This document shows, piece by piece, positions 1 to 5,032 of a stretch of DNA of 6,616 nt (positions within the stretch are counted from its first letter, which is position 1; each line of letters starts with the position of its first letter). Origin of the DNA: Planctomycetaceae bacterium. Lineage in GTDB: Bacteria; Planctomycetota; Planctomycetia; Pirellulales; Pirellulaceae. Both the position numbers and the translations under genes were made by a program. The notes under the pieces were generated by a model, which was given only the letters and a program-made list of their open reading frames with translations, was not told where the DNA came from and searched no databases. The stretch is from positions 1 through 6,616 of the forward strand of contig SKVE01000683.1 in the NCBI GenBank assembly GCA_007129635.1, written 5' to 3'.

Positions 1-278
1 ATCACCATCACCGCGTCGGTCAGGCGGTTGCCGATGAACCGGTCCACCGCTTCGCCCAGGCCCTGCCCGATCCGGAAGGCCTGGCTCAGCATAGCTATCA
101 GTATTTCCTGAAAGGCGGATTCGAAGGCGCCGCTGCCGGTCAATATGCTGCGTCGGCTTGCCACAGCGCATGTCACAGTGCTTGCCATAGCGCATGTCAC
201 AGCGCGTGCCATAGTGCGTGTCACAGCGCGTGCCACAGTGCTTGCCACAGCGCGTGCGTCAGTGGAGGAGCCCGTTGA
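1..278 (+). CDS. Candidate RiPP precursor with eight tandem Cys-His-Ser-Ala repeats (5' end outside window)
   Basis: Frame 3 is open from the left edge (first full codon at 3) to a TGA at 276-278, giving 91 visible residues and no in-frame ATG or GTG, so the start lies upstream. The first 48 visible residues (codons 3-146) are non-repetitive, open with three His and include LKGG (108-119). Then come AASA (147-158), eight perfect CHSA tetrads (159-254) and CVSGGAR (255-275), making nine Cys spaced every four residues. All differences between units are synonymous, which argues for selection on the peptide. The stop overlaps the start of a radical SAM gene carrying a PqqD-like peptide-binding domain and a SPASM domain, so I infer that this is the maturase substrate: N-terminal part as leader, Cys repeats as core. 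It is not the classic HxsA type, since His and Ser are adjacent rather than H-x-S. It could instead be the repetitive tail of a larger protein. Confidence 0.82.
   Translation, partial: HHHRVGQAVADEPVHRFAQALPDPEGLAQHSYQYFLKGGFEGAAAGQYAASACHSACHSACHSACHSACHSACHSACHSACHSACVSGGAR
147..266 (+). repeat. 12-bp coding tandem repeat, eight perfect CHSA units with a degenerate unit at each end
   Basis: Eight directly adjacent 12-base units occupy 159-254 and follow TGY-CAY-AGY-GCD. First and second codon positions never vary; only third bases differ. A degenerate unit precedes them (AASA, 147-158) and another follows (CVSG, 255-266), so the four-residue register runs through ten tetrads. There are no spacers, so this is not a CRISPR array. 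Units 4 and 6 (195-206 and 219-230) are identical. The pairs 3-4 and 5-6 differ at only two third positions, which suggests growth in 24-base blocks. Confidence 0.95.
264..270 (+). promoter_or_regulatory. Ribosome binding site of the radical SAM gene, inside the precursor reading frame
   Basis: GGAGGAG lies 7 bases before the ATG at 278, a near-ideal Shine-Dalgarno match and spacing. The same bases encode the Gly-Gly near the precursor C-terminus. This site fixes the maturase start at 278 rather than at the in-frame GTG at 218, which lies inside the CHSA repeat and has no such site. Confidence 0.88.
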
Positions 279-1762
279 TGACGACGCTTGTCGAGCTGCC
301 CATCGCTGCGCCGCCGATCGATGATTTCGGCTGGCGACGCGAAGATCTGGACTGGATCGACCAATTCGTCACCAGCATCCGGCCCTACGTGCGAGTACGT
401 CACGAGGACGGGGTGCTGATCAAGATGCCGACCGATGTCTATCAGCTCAATCGCAGCGGGTTGGTGCTGTTACAGCGTGCTCTGGCCGGCGAGTCCATTC
501 AGCAGATCGCGGATTCGGCCGATCTCGCAGCTCATCCAGAACGTATCCGGCAGATCCACACCTTTTTCTGTGATGTGCGCGATCTGTTGGCGGGTCGCTT
601 GGGCGATGCGCAGGGGCGAGCGAGCACCCAGGTGGATCGTTACACGGGTAGTTTTACTCGGTATCCGGTGTTAAGCGAGATCGCATTGACGTATCGTTGC
701 AACCTGGCGTGCACGTTCTGTTACGCGGGGTGCGGGACTCCCGAAGCCACGCCCGGCAACGCCTTGAAGGAAAAGCATCGCGATGCTTGGAAATTTTGGC
801 AGCGCAGCCGGTGGTGGCAGCGTCGGCATCCCGTTCGCGATCCATTGCGCCAGGAGATGACGGCGGACGAGGTGTTTCGGGTGATCGACGAGATCGCCAT
901 CGCAGGTCGCGTGCCCAGCGTCAGCTTTACCGGGGGCGAATCCACGTTGCGGCCCGAATTGCCCGAGTTCATCGCGCGGGCTCGCCAGCGACAGATGCGA
1001 GTCAACTTGATCACCAACGGCATCGTCTGCGCATCGCGCAGGTATGTTCAGCGATTGGTGGACGCGGGATTGACGTCGGCCCAGGTCAGCCTGGAAGGAC
1101 CGACGGCCGACGTGCACGACCGGCTGACGGCGCGGCGAGGTTCGTTCGACCGGACGATCCGCGGGATCCGCAATCTGCGTGACGCGGGACTGTATGTGCA
1201 TACCAACACGACGGTCTGCGAGCAAAACGCGGAGCATCTGACCGCGATCGTCGATCTGGCTCGGTCACTGGAACTGCCCCATGTATCGATGAACCAGTTG
1301 ATCCCGACGGGCACCCCCAACCTGCCGCAGCATGGGTCGCTGAAGGTCTCGTACTCGCGGATCGGGCCGCTGGTGTTGCAGGTCAAGGAACACGCCGATC
1401 GAGTCGGCATCGATTTTCACTGGTATTCGCCCACTCCGTTTTGCATCTTCAACCCGATCCAGCACGGACTGGGCAACAAGGGCTGTGCTGCTTGCGATGG
1501 GCTGTTGCACGTATCGCCGTCCGGCGAAGTGCTGCCGTGTTCCAGCTTTGCTCGCGGGGTGGGGAATCTGTTGGAGTCCGGCTTTCACGCTGTCTGGTTC
1601 GGCAAACGGGCGCAGTACTACAAGCAGAAGCGTCAGGCGCCGCGTGCCTGTCGCAGATGCGAGCATTTTACGTTGTGCCAGGGAGCTTGTACGCTGTACT
1701 GGAGCGGGATGGGATGTGAGGAACTGAAACGGGCAACTCGAAAGAAAGGACCGGCGACGTGA
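278..1762 (+). CDS. PqqD-like/radical SAM/SPASM peptide maturase
   Basis: This 494-residue enzyme should use a [4Fe-4S] cluster and S-adenosylmethionine to modify a ribosomal peptide in the cytoplasm. Residues about 33-108 resemble PqqD, the small winged-helix RiPP recognition fold that binds leader peptides. The radical SAM core follows, with the cluster motif C141-x3-C145-x2-C148, the SAM-binding FTGGE (217-221) and a strand-helix pattern to about 340. The C-terminal SPASM domain carries C406-x9-G-x4-C421, then C458-x2-C461-x5-C467-x3-C471 and C480, the canonical seven-Cys set for two auxiliary clusters; C389 and C403 are extra. An unusual basic, Trp-rich stretch (about 152-196) separates the cluster motif from the next helix. 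The ATG at 278 overlaps the upstream stop and follows a strong GGAGGAG. The gene overlaps the next by 4 bases. Its likely substrate is the CHSA-repeat peptide encoded just upstream; possible products include Cys thioethers as in sactipeptides or ranthipeptides, but the reaction is not shown. A PqqE-type enzyme for PQQ is unlikely because no other pqq gene is visible. Confidence 0.92.
   Translation: MTTLVELPIAAPPIDDFGWRREDLDWIDQFVTSIRPYVRVRHEDGVLIKMPTDVYQLNRSGLVLLQRALAGESIQQIADSADLAAHPERIRQIHTFFCDVRDLLAGRLGDAQGRASTQVDRYTGSFTRYPVLSEIALTYRCNLACTFCYAGCGTPEATPGNALKEKHRDAWKFWQRSRWWQRRHPVRDPLRQEMTADEVFRVIDEIAIAGRVPSVSFTGGESTLRPELPEFIARARQRQMRVNLITNGIVCASRRYVQRLVDAGLTSAQVSLEGPTADVHDRLTARRGSFDRTIRGIRNLRDAGLYVHTNTTVCEQNAEHLTAIVDLARSLELPHVSMNQLIPTGTPNLPQHGSLKVSYSRIGPLVLQVKEHADRVGIDFHWYSPTPFCIFNPIQHGLGNKGCAACDGLLHVSPSGEVLPCSSFARGVGNLLESGFHAVWFGKRAQYYKQKRQAPRACRRCEHFTLCQGACTLYWSGMGCEELKRATRKKGPAT
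1745..1750 (+). promoter_or_regulatory. Ribosome binding site deciding the GTG start at 1759
   Basis: AAAGGA ends 8 bases before the GTG at 1759, inside the end of the radical SAM gene. The alternative ATG at 1768 has only a G-run directly against it, too close to act well, so the GTG start with the GTGA stop-start overlap is preferred. Confidence 0.6.
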
Positions 1763-2754
1763 AGGGGATGCTGCTTCCGGACCGCGAATGCCGCCATCGA
1801 CTGCAGTTTTACCTGCTGCCCGGCATGGGATACCAGACGCGACTGGCCATCGCCGGTGCGCTGATCCTGACCGGGCTGGCGATCCAGTTGCTTTGGCCTT
1901 GGACCGATGCGCTGACCGTGCTGCTGGTCACCGCCCCCATGCTGCTGGCCGGTAACCTGTTCTTGCTAGTTCGCGGATACAGCCTGGCGCCGGCCAGTCG
2001 CAGCCGCAGCGGTCAATGGGAGAAGACCACGCGCGACCGTTTTCATCAGGTGTTGGAGCTGGAACGAAAAATCCGACGCTGGAACGAAACGTTTGTCGAT
2101 GTGACTTGCGTGACCGGTGCGATCAGCCTGGCGTTATTGGCCGGTGCGACGCTGGTGGTGGTCTGGATGCTGGATTCGTCCGCAGCGACTCGTCCGTGGA
2201 CACTGGTGTTCATCGTCGACGCAGCCGTTCTGTTGCTGCCGCACTGGATTACCGGCACTCGGCGCGGTTGGCGCCCCGTCGCATTGCGCCAGCAGATCGA
2301 ATCGCTGGAGGTCGCTTTGAAGGTCATCGAGCATTTTTCGGTGCCGCCATGCCAGATCCAGCCGATGTTCGAACTGGTCGGCCGCGACGAGAAACGCACG
2401 CCGATCAACGCTCGGGTCTTCATCCGTTTTCCGGAAGGCCCCGAGGATTTTCTAGGGTTGCAACTGCAGGTTTCGGTGAACGAAGTCCAGGGAACCCACT
2501 ATCCGTATCTGTACGCGGTGCTGATCGCCCGACCCGGCTTCGGGATGCTGGACGATCACCTGAAGAACATCCGTCGGATCGGCAAGACGCTGAAGGTCGA
2601 ATCGAAACAGGATGACGAAGTCGAGGTGATTGTGCTGCGCCAGCGGACCACGAAGAACAGCGGGTACCACACCGATGCCGCCGCGGTCCGCAAGATCGCC
2701 AATGTGGCCTGGAACAGCGTGTCCTACCTGCTGGCCGGTGTCGCCACCCCTTGA
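1759..2754 (+). CDS. Four-segment membrane protein of unknown function, third gene of the peptide operon
   Basis: This 331-residue protein does not match a family I recognise. Predicted membrane segments lie near residues 27-46, 51-71, 117-138 and 147-162, as two hairpins. Between the hairpins (about 80-112) is a charged stretch, probably helical, rich in Arg, Lys and Glu. The C-terminal half (about 170-331) is soluble, mixed alpha/beta and charged; with an even number of segments and basic flanks (RRGWR after the last segment), both ends are probably cytoplasmic. Only three Cys are present (11, 117, 198), none in a motif, and I see no Walker A motif, HExxH, or Cys/His peptidase signature. 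The GTG start overlaps the radical SAM stop by 4 bases, so the two are translationally coupled. From context it could anchor the maturase, help export or insert the modified peptide, or sense it; these are guesses. The gene ends 22 bases before the end of a convergent gene. Confidence 0.85.
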   Translation: MKGMLLPDRECRHRLQFYLLPGMGYQTRLAIAGALILTGLAIQLLWPWTDALTVLLVTAPMLLAGNLFLLVRGYSLAPASRSRSGQWEKTTRDRFHQVLELERKIRRWNETFVDVTCVTGAISLALLAGATLVVVWMLDSSAATRPWTLVFIVDAAVLLLPHWITGTRRGWRPVALRQQIESLEVALKVIEHFSVPPCQIQPMFELVGRDEKRTPINARVFIRFPEGPEDFLGLQLQVSVNEVQGTHYPYLYAVLIARPGFGMLDDHLKNIRRIGKTLKVESKQDDEVEVIVLRQRTTKNSGYHTDAAAVRKIANVAWNSVSYLLAGVATP

Positions 2755-2776
2755 AGCAATCTGCAATCGAATCAGC
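2755..2776. other. Convergent gap between the two operons
   Basis: These 22 bases separate the TGA of the plus-strand membrane protein gene from the TGA of the minus-strand DUF4058 gene. I see a six-base direct repeat (GCAATC at 2756-2761 and 2763-2768) but no stem with a T-run, so no intrinsic terminator can be called for either operon. Confidence 0.7.
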
Positions 2777-3520
2777 TCAGTCGGCCAAGTCGTTCTTTTT
2801 TAATTCCCTCTGCCAGAACTCAGGCAGTCCGTGAAATGCCGCTTGGTACGTGGTCCTTAGCGGCGTAAGGACATAGTGGTCGGGTGTCAGGAACAGGGGC
2901 ATGTCCAGCAGGTCTTCGCCGACGTTTCGATGTTCGAGATATGCCTGAGGCAGCGAGTCGGCAACATACGAGGCCAAGGTCAGGGATTCGTCGGAAGGCA
3001 AGATGTAAGGCTGGTCGTCAAGCCGTTCCCAGATGGCAGCGTGCATCCCATTGGCATCGAAACGACCGGGAGGAAACACATCGATCAAAAGTACGTGAAT
3101 CCCTTGCCACAGGGCTGCGCAGACTTTATCGACGAACTCGGCAACATGCCTTTCCCGATCTTTGTTGGACGGCGAGAGGATCTCGATCAACGCGATCACC
3201 TGATGACCACTAACGTGCCGGATTGTCAGTGTTCGGCGACCGGCACGAGCCAGGGGTGACGCCGATAGTTTTCGCTGAACGCGAGGCGGCGCTTCTGCCA
3301 CTGCCAGGCCGCCCTCGATGGCCGTCGGCATCTCCGAGGGGCGATCTGACTGCAATGTCAGGATGTCCGCGATCATGCGACCCCCGTGTTGTTCGGGCAA
3401 CGAGTAATAGCCGAATGGCAAAACGCCGCCGTTCAGCGTTTCACTCAGGTGCGTGATCCACGCCACGTGAAAAGCGTGCCAGGTCCCTGCATGGACCGAT
3501 TGCCAGTCATGGATCGCCAT
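2777..3520 (-). CDS. DUF4058 family protein
   Basis: The 247-residue protein starts MAIHDWQSVHAGTWHAFH and continues through a GYYSLPEQ block (37-44) and DILTLQ (52-57), the opening typical of short DUF4058 proteins that are abundant in planctomycetes and some cyanobacteria. The core strand VIALIEILSPSNK (108-120), followed by a helix and IHVLLIDVFPPG (141-152), matches the family's conserved centre. The acidic-strand-Lys arrangement (E113 ... K120) resembles nuclease-like PD-(D/E)XK folds, but catalysis has not been established and I do not claim it. There is no signal peptide or membrane segment, so it should be cytoplasmic. The ATG at 3520 lies 3 bases after the sulfatase stop and is preceded by AGGAG within the end of that gene, so it is the last gene of the minus-strand operon. 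Its functional link to the secreted enzymes upstream is unclear. Confidence 0.85.
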   Translation of the reverse strand: MAIHDWQSVHAGTWHAFHVAWITHLSETLNGGVLPFGYYSLPEQHGGRMIADILTLQSDRPSEMPTAIEGGLAVAEAPPRVQRKLSASPLARAGRRTLTIRHVSGHQVIALIEILSPSNKDRERHVAEFVDKVCAALWQGIHVLLIDVFPPGRFDANGMHAAIWERLDDQPYILPSDESLTLASYVADSLPQAYLEHRNVGEDLLDMPLFLTPDHYVLTPLRTTYQAAFHGLPEFWQRELKKNDLAD

Positions 3521-3523
3521 GTC

Positions 3524-5032
3524 TTATCTCCTGGAATCTGCCAGCGGGATCGGCACCGGGAATTGCGGGTTATCCAGCGCTTCGCGGCGGAGGATCTCTT
3601 CGGCCTGCTGGATCAGATCGGTACGTTCGGCCGCCAGGTCATCGGCTTCGCCCGGATCGCGGCTCAGGTCATAGACCTCCCACGGGCCGGGGGTTTTCGT
3701 CCGCAGTCCCTGGCGGATCACCTTGTAGTGCTCGATACGAACGGCGACTTGGCCGCCGTATTCCGGGAACACCCAGACCATCGGTCGCCGCGATTCGGGC
3801 ACCAAGCCTTCGGTCAGCACGGGCCACAGGTTTTCTCCGTCCAGGCCCTCGGGCGTCTCCAGGCCGGCCGCGGCGCACAGCGTTGGAAACCAATCGGGGA
3901 AATAGCCGGGTACGTCGCTGACCGCACCGGCCGGGATCTGGCCGGGCAGACGGACGATCAACGGCACGCGGATCCCGCCTTCGTACAGGCTGCCCTTGTA
4001 GCCTCGCAGTCCTGCTGTGCTATTGAAAAACTGGGCGTCCACTCCTCCGACATGAAAACGCGGATCCTGGGGACGAGGGTGTGTGGTACCGTTGTCGCTG
4101 GTGAAGATCACCAGCGTATGGTCGGCGACCTCCGTGCTGTCCAACTTCTGCATCACTCGACCTACGTAGCTGTCCAGATCGGCGATCATGGCCGCATATC
4201 CGGCTCGCGGGCGGGGATGAGGCAGATAGCCGCATTGGCCTCGATACACCTGGTCATCCCATTGCTCGGGAAACCGTTCGACCGATTCACGCGGCGGATG
4301 CATCGCCACATGCGGCTCGATGAACGGCAGGTACAGGAAGAAGGGTCGAGTCTGATTATCTTTCAGGAACTTGATCGCCTGGTCGATCATCAGCTTCGGG
4401 GCATACGTCTGGCCGATCCAGTCCTCCATCCGCACCGGGCCCTCCGGTTGCCGTTGATGGCCGGGAATCGGCGGATCGTTGATCAGGATCTGCTGGTCGT
4501 TGTGCCATAGATGGGATGGGTAAAAGCTGTGCGCGACGGCTTGGCAGTTGTAGCCGAAGAACAGATCGAACCCTTTGCGGTTGGGATCGCCCGTGCTGCC
4601 GACCGGTCCCAGCCCCCACTTGCCCATCGCGCCGGTGGCGTACCCGGCGCGTTGGAAGACCTGAGCCACGGTCAGCGCGGCCTCGGACAACGGGTACTGG
4701 CCTTCGGTGAATTCCGGAAAGGCTTGGGGAGCGCGGAAGTTTCCTCGGACTTCGGCATGCCCCAGATGTTTGCCGGTCATCAGCACGCAACGAGCCGGGG
4801 CGCAAACGGGGGCACCCGTGTAGTGTTGCGTAAACCGCATGCCCTGCGACGCCAGACGATCGATGTGCGGCGTCGGGATCTTTTGCTGGCCATAACAGCC
4901 CAATTCTCCCCAGCCAAGATCGTCGGCCAGGATGAAGACCACGTTCAATCGAGGCGGATCGGCGGCCGATGCCGCCATGACGCCGGTTGAGAGGAATAGC
5001 AAAGCGGTTGCCAACAGTTGTTTTCCCGTCAT
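3524..5032 (-). CDS. Secreted formylglycine-dependent sulfatase (arylsulfatase family)
   Basis: This is a 502-residue type I sulfatase that hydrolyses a sulfate ester, probably on a glycan or lipid outside the cytoplasm. A signal peptide covers residues 1-24, with a likely cut in AASAA-DP. The catalytic motif C77-A-P-A-R81 is complete, so C77 should be converted to formylglycine; this Cys-type site needs a formylglycine-generating enzyme or an anaerobic maturase encoded elsewhere. Metal and sulfate ligands are visible at D37-D38, K88, K138 in GAMGKWGLG, H241 in EPH, and D313-N314 in TSDNG, with K346 in the YKGSLYEGGIRVP block. Length is normal for the family. I prefer the ATG at 5032 over the GTG at 5047, because it follows GGAAAGG by 6 bases, overlaps the upstream stop as ATGA, and gives a cleaner signal peptide. 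It resembles N-acetylgalactosamine-6-sulfatase and arylsulfatase A-type enzymes; the precise substrate cannot be read. Confidence 0.94.
   Translation of the reverse strand: MTGKQLLATALLFLSTGVMAASAADPPRLNVVFILADDLGWGELGCYGQQKIPTPHIDRLASQGMRFTQHYTGAPVCAPARCVLMTGKHLGHAEVRGNFRAPQAFPEFTEGQYPLSEAALTVAQVFQRAGYATGAMGKWGLGPVGSTGDPNRKGFDLFFGYNCQAVAHSFYPSHLWHNDQQILINDPPIPGHQRQPEGPVRMEDWIGQTYAPKLMIDQAIKFLKDNQTRPFFLYLPFIEPHVAMHPPRESVERFPEQWDDQVYRGQCGYLPHPRPRAGYAAMIADLDSYVGRVMQKLDSTEVADHTLVIFTSDNGTTHPRPQDPRFHVGGVDAQFFNSTAGLRGYKGSLYEGGIRVPLIVRLPGQIPAGAVSDVPGYFPDWFPTLCAAAGLETPEGLDGENLWPVLTEGLVPESRRPMVWVFPEYGGQVAVRIEHYKVIRQGLRTKTPGPWEVYDLSRDPGEADDLAAERTDLIQQAEEILRREALDNPQFPVPIPLADSRR
3528..3532 (-). promoter_or_regulatory. 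Ribosome binding site of the DUF4058 gene inside the sulfatase 3' end
   Basis: On the minus strand AGGAG lies 7 bases before the ATG at 3520 and overlaps the last Arg codons of the sulfatase. It supports both the start and coupled translation. Confidence 0.75.

Noticed and set aside
159..254. CRISPR array or non-coding satellite.
   Set aside because: Units are 12 bases with no spacers, and all variation is at third codon positions of one open frame, so it is a coding repeat.
147..275. Classic His-Xaa-Ser (HxsA) repeat protein.
   Set aside because: In the repeat His and Ser are adjacent (C-H-S-A) rather than separated by one residue, and only one rSAM gene is present instead of the HxsB/HxsC pair.
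218..277. GTG at 218 as the start of the radical SAM protein, adding 20 residues.
   Set aside because: It lies inside the CHSA repeat of another frame, has no ribosome binding site, and would encode a low-complexity Gln/Arg-rich stretch. The ATG at 278 has GGAGGAG at ideal spacing.
278..1762. PqqE of a PQQ biosynthesis cluster.
   Set aside because: The PqqD-like domain is fused at the N-terminus, the neighbours are a CHSA-repeat peptide and a membrane protein, and no PqqA with its Glu/Tyr motif or PqqB/C gene is seen.
2771..2801. Possible intrinsic terminator: GC-rich stretch followed by a run of six T at 2796-2801.
   Set aside because: The preceding bases do not fold into a convincing stem, and the T-run is simply the Lys-Lys-Asn codons of the DUF4058 C-terminus.
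3386..4510. Plus-strand open frame of 374 codons opposite the sulfatase and DUF4058 genes.
   Set aside because: It is a shadow of high-GC coding sequence. The opposite strand carries complete sulfatase motifs and the DUF4058 start, and this frame shows no recognisable domain or ribosome binding site.
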